From Micromonospora parastrephiae (GTDB lineage Bacteria; Actinomycetota; Actinomycetes; Mycobacteriales; Micromonosporaceae), in assembly GCF_016802865.1 (NCBI RefSeq), contig NZ_JAEVHM010000004.1, positions 1-64,000 of the forward strand: 64,000 nucleotides of DNA, read 5' to 3'. Shown here in pieces: positions 8,670 to 18,394 of the stretch. Positions within the stretch are counted from its first letter, which is position 1. Each line of letters begins with the position of its first letter. A program made the translations under genes and the position numbers. Under the pieces are notes generated by a model, which was given only the letters and a program-made list of their open reading frames with translations, was not told where the DNA came from and made no database searches.

Positions 8670-9707
8670 CTAGAAGTCGTCGTCGAAGGCGACCGTGCCG
8701 GTGACCCCGACCTGGTACGCCGACACCCGCCGCTCGAAGAAGTTCGACAGCTCCTGCACGTCCTGCAACTCCATGAAGGCGAACGGGTTGGCCGACCCGT
8801 AGTGCGCGGCGATGCCGAGCTGGGCGAGACGCCGGTCGGCGACGTGCTGGAGGTACTCCCGCATGTCGGTCAGCGTCAGGCCGGGCACGCCCTGGCCCAC
8901 CAGGTCCTCGGCGAACTGGACCTCGCACTCGACGGCCTCGGTGAGCATCTCGCGGACCTGGTCGGCGAGGTCGTCGTCGAACAGGTCGGGTTCCTCGGCG
9001 CGGACGGTGTCGACGACGTCGAACGCGAAGGCCATGTGCATGGACTCGTCGCGGAACACCCAGTTGGTGCCCGACGCCAGACCGTGCAGCAGGCCCCGGG
9101 AGCGCAGGAAGTAGACGTAGGCGAACGCGCCGTAGAAGAACAACCCCTCGATGCAGGCGGCGAAGCAGATCAGGTTGAGCAGGAACGTCCGCCGGTCCTC
9201 ACGGGTCCGCAGCTCGCGCAGATCGTGCAGGGAGTCGATCCAACGGAAGCAGAACTCGGCCTTGCGGCGGATGGAGGGGATGTTTTCGATGGCCGCGAAG
9301 GCGGCGAACCGCTCGGTCTCGTCGGGCACGTACGTGTCGAGCAGGTTGAGGTAGAACTGGACGTGCACCGCCTCCTCGAACAGCTGCCGGGACAGGTAGA
9401 GGCGACCCTCGGGGCTGTTGACGTGCTGGTAGAGGTTGAGCACGAGGTTGTTGGCGACGATGGTGTCGCCGGTGGCGAAGAACGCCACCAGGCGGCTGAC
9501 GAGGTGCCGCTCGGCCGGTGAGAGCTTGTCCAGGTCGGCGAGGTCGGCGTGCAGGTCGACCTCCTCGACGGTCCAGGTGTTGCGGATGGCATCGCGGAAC
9601 CGGTCGAAGAAGTGCGGGTAGCGCATCGGGCGCAGGGTGAGGTCCATCCCGGGGTCGAGCAGCATGTGCGTGGTCCTGGTGTCGGAGGTGGCGTCGGCGG
9701 CGGTCAC
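8670..9707 (-). CDS. nrdB: Class I ribonucleotide reductase, small (radical) subunit
   Basis: The R2 subunit of 345 residues that houses the di-iron/tyrosyl radical cofactor and pairs with NrdA to make deoxyribonucleotides. Iron and radical residues are visible: FEEAVHVQFY holds Glu, His and, four residues after the His, the radical Tyr; RDESMHMAFAFDVV holds the later Glu and His. The C-terminal acidic tail (VAFDDDF) is the peptide that docks on NrdA. The GTG start at 9707 overlaps the nrdA stop as GTGA, so both come from one coupled mRNA under the upstream riboswitch. Confidence 0.93.
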   Translation of the reverse strand: MTAADATSDTRTTHMLLDPGMDLTLRPMRYPHFFDRFRDAIRNTWTVEEVDLHADLADLDKLSPAERHLVSRLVAFFATGDTIVANNLVLNLYQHVNSPEGRLYLSRQLFEEAVHVQFYLNLLDTYVPDETERFAAFAAIENIPSIRRKAEFCFRWIDSLHDLRELRTREDRRTFLLNLICFAACIEGLFFYGAFAYVYFLRSRGLLHGLASGTNWVFRDESMHMAFAFDVVDTVRAEEPDLFDDDLADQVREMLTEAVECEVQFAEDLVGQGVPGLTLTDMREYLQHVADRRLAQLGIAAHYGSANPFAFMELQDVQELSNFFERRVSAYQVGVTGTVAFDDDF

Positions 9708-12079
9708 TGGCAGGCCTCGCACGACTCGGGGTTCTCCAGCGAGCAGGCCAGCGCCTCGGCGTCGGCCGTGGGCGGCGCGACGACGGCCACCGTCGCCTGC
9801 TGGATCCGGGTCGCGGGGCGGGATCGCAGGTAGTACGTGGTCTTCAGGCCGGCCTTCCAGGCGTACAGGTACATCGAGGAGAGCTTGCCGATGGTGGGCG
9901 AGGCGAGGAACAGGTTCAGCGACTGGGACTGGTCGATGAACGGCGCGCGGGCGGCGGCGAGGTCGATCAGCGCCCGCTGCGGCAACTCCCAGGCGGTGCG
10001 GAACACCTCCCGCACGCCGGCCGGCAGCTCGGCGATGTCCTGCACCGAGCCCTCGGCGCGCCTGATCGCCGAGCGGACCCGGTCGGTCCACAGGCCGCGG
10101 GCCTTCAGCTCACCGACCAGGGCGGTGTTGACCTGGAGGAACTCCCCGGACAGGGTCTCGCGCTTGAACAGATTGGACACCTGCGGTTCGACGCACTCGT
10201 AGCAGCCGGCGATCGACGCGATGGTCGCGGTCGGGGCGACCGCCACCAGCAGCGAGTTGCGCAGCCCGTACGCCTCGACCCGCTGGCGCAGCGCGGCCCA
10301 ACGCGCGGTCTGCGTACCCTCGACGCCCCACAGGTCGGGCTGCAACTGCCCGCGCGCGGCGCGGGTCTGCCCGTACGCCGGGTGCGCGCCGAAGCGGCGT
10401 GCCAGGTCGGCGGAGGTCTCCAGCGCGGTCAGGTACAGCTCCTCGCTGACCCGGGTGGACAGCTCCCGCGCTCGCGGCGAGTCGAACGGCAGCCGCAGCG
10501 CGAAGAACACGTCCTGCAAACCCATCAGCCCGAGCCCGACGGGCCGCCAGCGGGGGTTGCTCGCCGCCGCCTGCGGGGTCGGGTAGTAGTTGATGTCGAT
10601 GACCCGGTCGAGGAACGTCACGGCGGTGCGGACCGTGGCGCGCAGCCGCTCCCAGTCGAGATCGCCGTCGGTGAGGTGGGCGGCGAGGTTCACCGAGCCG
10701 AGGTTGCACACGGCGGTCTCGGCGTCGCTGGACACCTCGATGATCTCGGTGCACAGGTTGGACAGGTGCACCACGTTGCCCGGCTCGGCGGTCTGGTTGC
10801 ACAGCCGGTTGGCGGCATCCTTGAAGGTCATCCACCCGTTGCCGGTCTGGGCGAGGGTGCGCATCATCTTCCCGTACAGCTCCCGGGCCGGCACCTGCCG
10901 CACGTAGCGGCCCTGCGCCTCGGCGGCCCGGTACGCGGCGTCGAACCGCTCTCCCCACAGGTCGGGCAGTTCCGGCACCTCGTGCGGGTCGAACAGCGAC
11001 CACACCTCGTCGGCCTCGACCCGGCGCATGAACTCGTCCGGGATCCAGTTGGCCAGGTTGAGGTTGTGGGTACGCCGGGCGTCCTCGCCGGTGTTGTCCC
11101 GCAGTTGCAGGAACTCCTCGATGTCCGGGTGCCACGGCTCCAGGTAGACGCACGCCGCGCCCTTGCGCCGGCCGCCCTGGTTGACCGCGGCGACGCTCGC
11201 GTCGAGCGTCCGCAGCCACGGCACGATCCCGTTGGACTGCCCGTTCGTGCCGCGGATCAGGGCGCCACGGGACCGGACCCGGGAGTACGCGATGCCGATG
11301 CCGCCGGCGAACTTGGACAGGTTCGCGACCTGGGCGTACCGCTGGTAGATCGAGTCCAACTCGTCGCGCGGCGAGTCGACCAGGTAGCAGGAGGACATCT
11401 GGGTGTGCCGGGTGCCGGAGTTGAACAGCGTCGGCGAGCTGGGCAGGTAGGCCAGGCTGGACATCAGCCGGTAGAAGCCGATCGCCTGGTCGGGTGTGGC
11501 GGACAGGCCGCAGGCGACCCGCAGCAGCCAGTACTGCGGGGTCTCCAGCACCAGCCGGGTGCTCGGGTGGCGCAGCAGGTACCGGTCGTACACCGTGCGC
11601 AGCCCGAAGTACTCGAAGCGCCGGTCGCCGCGCGGGTCGACGGATTCGTCGAGCGTCGTGGCGTGCGCGGCGACGAACGCGGCGGTGTCGTCGCCGATCA
11701 GCCCCTCGGCGTGGCCGATCCGGATCGCCGCGCTGAACGAGGTGACGCGCTGTCGGCGGACCTCCTTGTCGACGTGGACGGCCAGCAGGCGGGCGGCCAG
11801 GCGCGAGTACTGCGGCTCCTCGCCAATCATCTCGGCGGCGGTCTGGATGGACAGCCGGTCCAGCTCGGCCGTGGTCGCGCCGTCGTAGAGGCCGCTGATC
11901 GTGCGGGTGGCGACCCGCATCGGGTCCACGTCGGTCAGGTCGTCGGACCACCGCTCGACCGCCCGGACGATTTTGTTGACGTCCACCGGTTCGGTGGCGC
12001 CGTCGCGTTTGCGGACCCGCATCTGGGTTCGGCGGGGGGCCGTGTCGGTGGCGGCCGGGACTACCTCGGTGACTGTCAC
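9704..12079 (-). CDS. nrdA: Class I ribonucleotide reductase, large (catalytic) subunit
   Basis: A 791-residue R1 subunit. An ATP-cone starts near residue 15 (MRVRKRDGATEPVDVNKIV). Catalytic residues are present: SSCYLV (first redox Cys), HLSNLCTEI (Asn, thiyl Cys, Glu), AVCNLGSVNL (second redox Cys), SMYLYAWKAGLKTTYYLRSR (radical-transfer tyrosines) and the C-terminal shuttle SCEACQ. GTG 12079 is chosen because aggag lies six bases upstream; GTG 12082 is the alternative. The open frame continues upstream through the riboswitch to 12367 but that part is RNA leader. Control by cobalamin implies another, B12-dependent reductase (NrdJ) elsewhere in the genome. Confidence 0.93.
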   Translation of the reverse strand: MTVTEVVPAATDTAPRRTQMRVRKRDGATEPVDVNKIVRAVERWSDDLTDVDPMRVATRTISGLYDGATTAELDRLSIQTAAEMIGEEPQYSRLAARLLAVHVDKEVRRQRVTSFSAAIRIGHAEGLIGDDTAAFVAAHATTLDESVDPRGDRRFEYFGLRTVYDRYLLRHPSTRLVLETPQYWLLRVACGLSATPDQAIGFYRLMSSLAYLPSSPTLFNSGTRHTQMSSCYLVDSPRDELDSIYQRYAQVANLSKFAGGIGIAYSRVRSRGALIRGTNGQSNGIVPWLRTLDASVAAVNQGGRRKGAACVYLEPWHPDIEEFLQLRDNTGEDARRTHNLNLANWIPDEFMRRVEADEVWSLFDPHEVPELPDLWGERFDAAYRAAEAQGRYVRQVPARELYGKMMRTLAQTGNGWMTFKDAANRLCNQTAEPGNVVHLSNLCTEIIEVSSDAETAVCNLGSVNLAAHLTDGDLDWERLRATVRTAVTFLDRVIDINYYPTPQAAASNPRWRPVGLGLMGLQDVFFALRLPFDSPRARELSTRVSEELYLTALETSADLARRFGAHPAYGQTRAARGQLQPDLWGVEGTQTARWAALRQRVEAYGLRNSLLVAVAPTATIASIAGCYECVEPQVSNLFKRETLSGEFLQVNTALVGELKARGLWTDRVRSAIRRAEGSVQDIAELPAGVREVFRTAWELPQRALIDLAAARAPFIDQSQSLNLFLASPTIGKLSSMYLYAWKAGLKTTYYLRSRPATRIQQATVAVVAPPTADAEALACSLENPESCEACQ

Positions 12080-12228
12080 CACTCGCTCCTCGGAGTTCGA
12101 GACCTGTGGTCCGGACACGAGGAGACAGACACCGGCGGACGCCACGCCGGCACGACGCGGGTCAGGTGGCGTCGGCCGTCCCACGCGGCCTCGGACCGCC
12201 GTCCACCCGGTGTGGGTGTACGGCGCGC

Positions 12229-12411
12229 TGGCAGGTCTTCGGACTCGCGGGCACGACCGGTTGCCCCGGTCTCCTACTGGCCGTCGCTTCCCAGACCGTT
12301 TGGCGGCCCAGTGCTGATGACGGCGGTCGTTCCCACTCACCGCTGCGGGACAGTCCCGGATTCCCACCGGGTTCCCTCTTGCCTCGGCCGCTCCGGATGA
12401 GCGGCGAACCA
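12229..12411 (-). ncRNA. Cobalamin riboswitch upstream of nrdAB
   Basis: On the minus strand the leader contains the conserved cobalamin-aptamer core: gggaacccggtgggaatccg, then gggactgtcccgcagcggtg, and the closing B12-box side with gaagacctgcc near 12230-12242. About 150 bases separate it from the nrdA start, enough for an expression platform. In Streptomyces the same riboswitch represses nrdAB when B12 allows the NrdJ enzyme to work; the same logic is inferred here. Confidence 0.92.
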
Positions 12412-12421
12412 GCTGCGCTCG

Positions 12422-12437
12422 ACACCATATATAGGGA
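12422..12437. promoter_or_regulatory. NrdR-box-like site overlapping the nrdAB promoter
   Basis: acaccatatataggga matches the NrdR-box consensus (acaCwAtATaTwGtgt) at 13 of 16 positions. It overlaps the only TATATAT-type -10 candidate before the riboswitch. NrdR normally binds two boxes; a second clear one was not found within 60 bases. Confidence 0.6.
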
Positions 12438-12503
12438 CGCCGTGGTTGTCACACCCCACATCTCGGTGTCGGGCGTGTCGGTGACGGCCGTCACGGCCGA
12501 CGT

Positions 12504-13730
12504 TCAGCTGCCGACGGCGACCGGCTCGGGGGTGCGCGTGCGGCGCTCGACGGTGAAGCTGACACCGGCCAGGCCCAACCCGAGAACTGCCAGGAGCACA
12601 CCGACCCAGGCTGGCGCGAGGTAGCCGAACCCGGTGGCGATGGCGACGCTACCCAGGGCGGCGCCGAGACTGTTCGCGATGTTCATCGCCGACTGGTTCA
12701 CGGCCGCGCCCATCAGTTGGGCGCCCGGGGCGACCGTGATGAGGCGCGCCTGCAGGACCGGCCCGAGGTAGAGACTCGTCGCGCCGACCAGGAACGCCCC
12801 CACGAACAGGCCGACGCGGTTCGACGCGACGAGACCGAACACGGCGATGCTCACGATCATCGCGACGAAGCCGACGATCATGCTGCGGCGCAGATCCCGG
12901 TCGGCGAGCCAACCGCCCAGGCCGTTGCCGACGGTCATGCCGAGACCCACGGCGACAAGCGCCCACGGCACCGTCGCGGCGGAGAGGCCGGTGACGTCGG
13001 TGGTGACCGGCGCGATGTAGGTGTCGACCGCGAAGAAGCCGGCGAACCCGACCGCTCCGGTGGCCGCGACAAGCCACACCTGCCGGGTCCGCAGGGCCCG
13101 CAACTCGGCGGCCGGCGAGCCCTCCACCGCCGCGGCGACCTCCGGGACGACCGCCAGCACCGCCAGCAGGGTGAGCAGGAAAACCCCGGCGATGACCAGG
13201 TACGCGGTACGCCAGCCGGCCGCCTGCCCGAGCCGGGTGATCAGGGGTACGCCGACCACGTTGCTCACGGTCAGTCCGCTGAGCACGGCGGCGAAGCCAC
13301 GGGCCTCGTTGCCGGGACCCAGCAGGGTCGCCGCGAGCAGACCGGCCGCCCCGAAGTACGCGCCGTGCGGCAGCGCCGCGACGAACCGGGCGACCAGCAC
13401 CAGGTCGAAGGTCGGTGCGGTCGCCGACGCGACGGTGCCGACGGCGAAGAGGACGAGCAGCCCGAGCACCAGCTTCTTGCGGGGCAGGCGCGCGCTCAGC
13501 GCGGCGATCAGGGGAGCGCCCACGACCACCCCGAGCGCGTACGCGGTGATCATCCAGCCGGCCCGGGCCACCGCGTCGGACGGCGACTGGGCGTACTGCT
13601 GCGGGAGCAGTCCCCGCGCGATGTCGGGTAGCAGGCCCATCGCCACGAACTCGGTCAGGCCGACCGCCACACCGCCCAGGGCCAGGGCGGCCACCGCCGC
13701 GAGACGTCGATTTCTGCTCAGTCCATCCAC
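12504..13730 (-). CDS. MFS transporter, DHA1 drug/sugar efflux type
   Basis: A 408-residue, 12-helix major facilitator protein. The first helix reads ALALGGVAVGLTEFVAMGLL, typical of AraJ/CmlR-like DHA1 carriers; the loop 2-3 motif region reads SARLPRKKLVLGLL, and motif C-like glycines occur in the fifth helix region (GLTVSNVVGVPLITRLGQAAGWR). Export of a drug or sugar is likely, substrate unknown. It starts 41 bases from the divergent ROK regulator, with a palindrome between, so the ROK protein probably controls it. Confidence 0.85.
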   Translation of the reverse strand: MDGLSRNRRLAAVAALALGGVAVGLTEFVAMGLLPDIARGLLPQQYAQSPSDAVARAGWMITAYALGVVVGAPLIAALSARLPRKKLVLGLLVLFAVGTVASATAPTFDLVLVARFVAALPHGAYFGAAGLLAATLLGPGNEARGFAAVLSGLTVSNVVGVPLITRLGQAAGWRTAYLVIAGVFLLTLLAVLAVVPEVAAAVEGSPAAELRALRTRQVWLVAATGAVGFAGFFAVDTYIAPVTTDVTGLSAATVPWALVAVGLGMTVGNGLGGWLADRDLRRSMIVGFVAMIVSIAVFGLVASNRVGLFVGAFLVGATSLYLGPVLQARLITVAPGAQLMGAAVNQSAMNIANSLGAALGSVAIATGFGYLAPAWVGVLLAVLGLGLAGVSFTVERRTRTPEPVAVGS

Positions 13731-13739
13731 CGAAAGAAT

Positions 13740-13759
13740 TTAGCAACAGCGTTGCGTAA
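13740..13759. promoter_or_regulatory. Palindromic operator between MFS and ROK genes
   Basis: ttagcaacagcgttgcgtaa is an interrupted palindrome (CAAC/GTTG core) filling the 41-base gap between the divergent starts. Its place suggests binding by the ROK regulator to control both genes. Confidence 0.55.
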
Positions 13760-13771
13760 TAGGGTGTCGAG

Positions 13772-14872
13772 ATGACGCGCACCACAGCCGACGTGACGTT
13801 CCTGCGCGACTACAACCAGGCGCTGGTCATGGCGGTGGGGCGTACCGTGCCGACGTTCGAGCGGTCGACCATCGTCTCCGACACCGGCCTGACCCCGCAG
13901 GCGGTCTCCAAGGTCATCGCCCGCCTGACCGCCGACGGCCTGATCCGATCCGCCGGCGTCCGCCGCCCGCGCATCGGTAAGCCCGCGGTCGTCTACGAGC
14001 TGGTCCCCGACAGCCGGTACGCCATCGGCGCCCACGTCGCCCGGCGCACGCTACGACTGGTGCTGGTCGACCTGGCCGGCGCGGTGCACCACTCGGCGGT
14101 CCACCCGCTGCCCGGCGACTTCACCCCGGAGCAGTTGCTGCACACCCTGCACGCCGGCGTCGGCGCGATCACCGCGGGCAGGGATCTGCGGGGCCGACTC
14201 ACCGGCGTCGGCATCGGCATGATCGGTCCGCTGGACCACGAACACGGTATGGTCCGCGACGCACACGGTCTGCGGCACTGGCACGACGTGGCGCTGCGCG
14301 AGATCGCCGAGGCGCACCTGGGCCTGCCGGTCCACCTCGACAAGGACGTCACCGCGGGGGTCACGGCCGAGGCGTGGCGACACGGCGGGACCTTCGGCGA
14401 CGCGGTCCTCATCATGGTCGAGTCCGGCATCGGCGGCGGCTTCTGGCTCGGCGGCACGGCCCACCGGGGCGCACACACCAACGCCGGCGAGTTCGGCCAC
14501 ACCGTCGTGGAACTCGACGGGCCGCTCTGCGTCTGCGGACGCCACGGATGCCTGGAGATCGTGCACAACCGGGCCGCCGAGGCGGGAGACATCGCACGGG
14601 CGGCCCGCGTACTGGCCGTCGGCGTCGTCAACCTGCTCCAGACCCTCGACCTCGCCCACGTGGTGCTGGCGGGCGCCGACCTCCTGCGACACCCACGGCC
14701 CTACCTCGCGGCGGTCGAGCAGGCCGTCCACACCGACGTGCCACGCGCGGACTGGCTCACCACCGACGTCACCCTGTCCAGCCTGGGCGCGGACGTGATC
14801 GCCGCCGGCGCCGCCATGCAGGTCCTCGACAAGCAGTACGGCGTTCCGGGTCTCGCCCCGCGCCAGGGTTGA
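13772..14872 (+). CDS. ROK-family transcriptional regulator
   Basis: A 366-residue protein with an N-terminal winged helix (STIVSDTGLTPQAVSKVIAR, residues about 31-50) and a ROK sugar-kinase-like fold. The ROK zinc motif is CVCGRHGCLE, and the phosphate-loop region reads VESGIGGGFWLGG. Regulatory ROK proteins sense sugars or sugar phosphates and repress transport or catabolic genes. No separate kinase role is claimed; the sequence HLDKDVTAG differs from the usual kinase DND motif. It is divergent from the MFS gene, which is its most likely target. A hairpin terminator follows. Confidence 0.88.
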   Translation: MTRTTADVTFLRDYNQALVMAVGRTVPTFERSTIVSDTGLTPQAVSKVIARLTADGLIRSAGVRRPRIGKPAVVYELVPDSRYAIGAHVARRTLRLVLVDLAGAVHHSAVHPLPGDFTPEQLLHTLHAGVGAITAGRDLRGRLTGVGIGMIGPLDHEHGMVRDAHGLRHWHDVALREIAEAHLGLPVHLDKDVTAGVTAEAWRHGGTFGDAVLIMVESGIGGGFWLGGTAHRGAHTNAGEFGHTVVELDGPLCVCGRHGCLEIVHNRAAEAGDIARAARVLAVGVVNLLQTLDLAHVVLAGADLLRHPRPYLAAVEQAVHTDVPRADWLTTDVTLSSLGADVIAAGAAMQVLDKQYGVPGLAPRQG

Positions 14873-14888
14873 CGATCGGCCGGACGAG

Positions 14889-14926
14889 ACCGGCACCCCG
14901 ACCTTCGGCGGAGGCGGGGTGCCGGT
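14889..14926. terminator. Bidirectional hairpin terminator after ROK and GH95 genes
   Basis: accggcaccccg (14889-14900) pairs perfectly with 14915-14926 around a 14-base loop. It stands between the ends of two convergent genes. Confidence 0.8.
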
Positions 14927-14959
14927 CAGCTCACCGGTGCGGTGCGACCATGCTCGGGA

Positions 14960-17900
14960 CTATCCGCCGATCGCCACCGCGAAGACGTGCATCGTCGGGA
15001 CGCCCGCCGCCGGCGCCGCGCTGATGTTGGGCAGCTCGACCCGGGAGACCGGCTTGTCCTCAAGCGGCACGCCGACGAAGTAGATCGTCGCCGGGGTGTC
15101 GACCCGCTGGTTGCCGGGCCGGTTCTGGTACGCCGCCACGATCGCGGCGTCCCCGCCGGGCTGGGGCGCGCCGTACCAGTCCGGGGTGCTCAGCGTGAAC
15201 GCCTGCCGCGTCCCGTCGGTGTACACGACGGTGCCCGGCCCCGACACGGCGCCGTAGGTGCCGGTGGCGAGGAAGCCCAGCGTCCGTCCGGTGCCGGAGA
15301 CCGTGATGACCTGCCCCTTGGCGACCGCGTTGTCGGCGCTGCCGGCGGTGACCTGGGGCCAGCGGAAGTCCACCCCGCCGTGCGAGACGGTGCCGCCCGG
15401 AGTGGCGCCCGCCTGCGCCAACGCCTGCGCGGAGATGCTGGCACCCGCACCGTCGAAGTTGCCGGCGTCGGTGTGGGCGTCGTCGGTGACGCCGACGTTG
15501 TCGAAGCTCTCCTCCAGTGTGGCCTGCCGGCCGTCCCACACCCGCACCCGGGCGGCCCCGGACGCTGTCCAGTCGCGACCGCTGACCACGGCGGTCACAG
15601 CCACGACACCGGCCACGGCGTCCTCGGGGGCCCGGACGGCGAACTCGACCGTCGCCTGCGAGTTGGGCCGCACGGGCTTCAGCGCGATCTGGGCCGGCGT
15701 GGCGGTCCAGCCGGCGGGCAGGGCCAGGGAGACCTTCCCCTGCGTCAACGGCAGCTCGATGGCCCGGACGGTCACCGTGACCGTCGCCGACTGGCCGGAG
15801 GTCACCTCGCCCGGCGCGGCGACGAGGACCTTCTGCAGGGCGCTCACCCGGTAGCGGTGACCGGCCTGCACGGTCAGCTCGACGACATCGGACTCGACCT
15901 TGCGGGTGGGAACACGCCCGCCCCTGGTGAGGTCGGTGATCCGGAACCGTCCCGCGAGCATCCGACCGCGCAGACGTACGGTGCCGTTGCGGTCGGGTGT
16001 GATGCGGTACTCGTCCGCCTGTTCCTCGCTCCAGGCCGCGTCCACCGTGTAGCCGCCGCGACCCCGCAGCCCCTCAACCCGGCCGGTCGGCCAGGAGGTG
16101 GGCAGCGCCGGCAGCAGGTGCAACTCACCGTTGTGGCTCTGCAGCAGCATCTCGGCGATGCCGGACGTGGCGCCGAAGTTGCCGTCGATCTGGAACGGCG
16201 GGTGCAGGTCGAACATGTTCGGCGCGAGCCGCGCGGGGGTCACCAGGTCCTCGACCAGATCGTGCGCGCGGTCGCCCTCCTCCAACCGCGCCCAGAAGTT
16301 GATTTTCCAGGCCAACGACCAGCCCGTGCCGTCGTCACCGCGCAGCTCCAGCGTCCGACGGGCCGCCTGGTACAACTCCGGGGTGTCGCGCTTGGTGATC
16401 TGGTTGCTGGGGTGCAGCCCGTAGAGGTGCGAGACGTGCCGGTGGTTGCGCTCGGTCTCCACCCAGTCGTAGAGCCACTCCTGGATGTTGCCGCGCGAGC
16501 CGATCTTCATGGGCGCCAGCCGTTCACGCGCCGCCCGGACCTCGGCCCGGAACGCCGTGTCCACGCCGAGCGCCCCGGCCGCGCGGTCGCACCCGTCGAA
16601 CAGGTCCCGCAGGATCTGGTTGTCCATGGTGGGGCCGGCGGCGACGCTGGCGTCCGGGTGGTGCGACAACTCCGGCGAGTTCGACGGGTTGGTCACCAGG
16701 TAGCCGAGATTCGGCTCCACCACGAGGGTGTCCAGGAAGAATCGGGCGGCGCCCTTCATCGCCGGGTAGTTCCGGCGCAGGAAGTGGATGTCACCGGTGA
16801 ACAGGTAGTGGTCCCAGATCATCGTGGCCAGCCAGGCGCCACCGGTCTGCCACATGCCCCAGAAGGCGCCGTCGACGACCGACGTGGCCCGCCACGCGTC
16901 GGTGTTGTGGTGGGTCACCCAACCGTCTGCGCCGTACTGCACCCGGGCGGTGCGGGCGCCGGTCACGGCGAGGTCCCGGACCATGTCGAAGACCGGTCCG
17001 TAGCACTCGGAGAGGTTCGTCGAGTCCGCCGGCCAGTAGTTCATCGGCAGGTTGGCGTTGATGGTGTACTTCGAGTCCCATGACGGGGTCATCGAGTCGT
17101 TCCAGATGCCCTGGAGGTTGGCCGGCTGGGTTCCCGGGCGGGATGAGGAGATCAGCAGGTACCGGCCGAACTGGAACAGCAATGCGGCGAACTGCGGGTC
17201 GGTCACGCCCGAGTGCTGCGCGATCCGCACGTCGGTCGGCTGGTCGGCCGCCGCGGTCCGCCCGAGGTCGATCGTCGTACGGCCGAACAGCTTCTGGTAG
17301 TCGGCCACGTGCCGACGACGCAGCCTGTCGTAGGCGGTACGCCCGACCGCGTTGAGGTGCCGCCAGGCGATGCCCTGATAGTCACCGCTGACGTCCTGGT
17401 AGTCGACGTAGCTGGAGCCGATGGAGATCAGCACCGTCACGCTGGTGGCGGCGGTCACCTGCACCGTGCCGGCGGAGCTGGTGACGCTGCCGCCGTCGGC
17501 GACGACGCGGGCCAGGGCGAGGAAACGCACCGAGCCGGCGATCCCCTCCTGGTCGCCGGAGACGCCGTCCAGCGCCACCGTCGCGCCGTCCGGGCTGGAG
17601 ACCGTCGTCCGTTGCGGACTGTCGAACGCGGCGGAGAAGCTGATCGACCCGGGCCGGTCGGCGGTCAGCCGGACGGCGATCACCTGGTCCGGAGCGCTCG
17701 CCAGCACCTCGCGGCGGTACCGCACCCCGTTCGCCACGTACGTCACCGAGGTGGTGGCGGTGGTGAGGTCCAGCGACCGGTGGTATTCCGACACCGCGCC
17801 GGTGTCCGGGACGGTGAGCCGCAGGTTGCCGACCGGTTGGTACGCCAACTCCCCCGCGGGCCTGCCGAGCATCGTCTGGTTGATCAGGTCCTGCGCCTGG

Positions 17901-18256
17901 ATCCACTGGTTCTCGAAGACCAGCCGCCGGATCTCCGGCAACGCCTCAGCGCCCCGAGGGTTGCTGGGGTCGTACGGGCCGCCGGCCCAGACGGTGTCCT
18001 CGTTGAGTTGCAGACGCTCCTGGCTGACGTTGCCGAACACCATGGCGCCGAGGCGGCCGTTGCCGATCGGAAGGGCACGGAGCCAGTCCGCGCCGGCGGC
18101 CTCGTCGTACCAGAGGGCCATGTCGTTGGCGGCCTTGACCTCCTCGGGCGGCGTCGGCGCGGCTCGTGCCGACGCCGTCCACGGCATCGGCAGCAGCAAC
18201 GAACCGGCTCCGACTGATCCGATCTTGAGCATCTGCCGTCGCGTCGGATGTGGCAT
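14960..18256 (-). CDS. Exported GH95 alpha-L-fucosidase with NEW3 and C-terminal beta-sandwich domains
   Basis: A 1,098-residue secreted glycosidase. TRRQMLKIGSVG and the following hydrophobic stretch form a Tat signal. The GH95 catalytic region spans about residues 45-760: WDSKYTINANLPMNYW (about 391-406) carries the asparagine pair, NPSNSPE (about 518-524) the catalytic glutamate, and DGNFGATSGIAEML (about 687-700) the aspartate. A NEW3-type domain (about 830-905) and a final beta-sandwich ending in MHVFAVAIGG follow; the latter recurs in the GH92 enzyme at 33.8-34.3 kb. It should release terminal alpha-1,2-fucose. It is divergent from the fuconate dehydratase gene, which ties it to fucose use. 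Confidence 0.93.
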   Translation of the reverse strand: MPHPTRRQMLKIGSVGAGSLLLPMPWTASARAAPTPPEEVKAANDMALWYDEAAGADWLRALPIGNGRLGAMVFGNVSQERLQLNEDTVWAGGPYDPSNPRGAEALPEIRRLVFENQWIQAQDLINQTMLGRPAGELAYQPVGNLRLTVPDTGAVSEYHRSLDLTTATTSVTYVANGVRYRREVLASAPDQVIAVRLTADRPGSISFSAAFDSPQRTTVSSPDGATVALDGVSGDQEGIAGSVRFLALARVVADGGSVTSSAGTVQVTAATSVTVLISIGSSYVDYQDVSGDYQGIAWRHLNAVGRTAYDRLRRRHVADYQKLFGRTTIDLGRTAAADQPTDVRIAQHSGVTDPQFAALLFQFGRYLLISSSRPGTQPANLQGIWNDSMTPSWDSKYTINANLPMNYWPADSTNLSECYGPVFDMVRDLAVTGARTARVQYGADGWVTHHNTDAWRATSVVDGAFWGMWQTGGAWLATMIWDHYLFTGDIHFLRRNYPAMKGAARFFLDTLVVEPNLGYLVTNPSNSPELSHHPDASVAAGPTMDNQILRDLFDGCDRAAGALGVDTAFRAEVRAARERLAPMKIGSRGNIQEWLYDWVETERNHRHVSHLYGLHPSNQITKRDTPELYQAARRTLELRGDDGTGWSLAWKINFWARLEEGDRAHDLVEDLVTPARLAPNMFDLHPPFQIDGNFGATSGIAEMLLQSHNGELHLLPALPTSWPTGRVEGLRGRGGYTVDAAWSEEQADEYRITPDRNGTVRLRGRMLAGRFRITDLTRGGRVPTRKVESDVVELTVQAGHRYRVSALQKVLVAAPGEVTSGQSATVTVTVRAIELPLTQGKVSLALPAGWTATPAQIALKPVRPNSQATVEFAVRAPEDAVAGVVAVTAVVSGRDWTASGAARVRVWDGRQATLEESFDNVGVTDDAHTDAGNFDGAGASISAQALAQAGATPGGTVSHGGVDFRWPQVTAGSADNAVAKGQVITVSGTGRTLGFLATGTYGAVSGPGTVVYTDGTRQAFTLSTPDWYGAPQPGGDAAIVAAYQNRPGNQRVDTPATIYFVGVPLEDKPVSRVELPNISAAPAAGVPTMHVFAVAIGG

Positions 18257-18394
18257 CTCGTTTCCTCCAAGCGGGAGGTCGTCCGTGCGGGCGGCCGAGG
18301 CTCACCGGCGCAACGACGAATTCGGCACCGGCGGGAGGGTGGGTGGGTGAGACGGCGCGGCCAGCAGTACGACGAGGCTCTGGGTGGTGCCGGC

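Noticed and set aside
12080-12367. N-terminal extension of nrdA upstream of GTG 12079
   Set aside because: This stretch is the cobalamin riboswitch and leader; the protein would start with non-conserved sequence.
10110-12400. Long open frames on both strands inside nrdA
   Set aside because: Shadows of nrdA without motifs.
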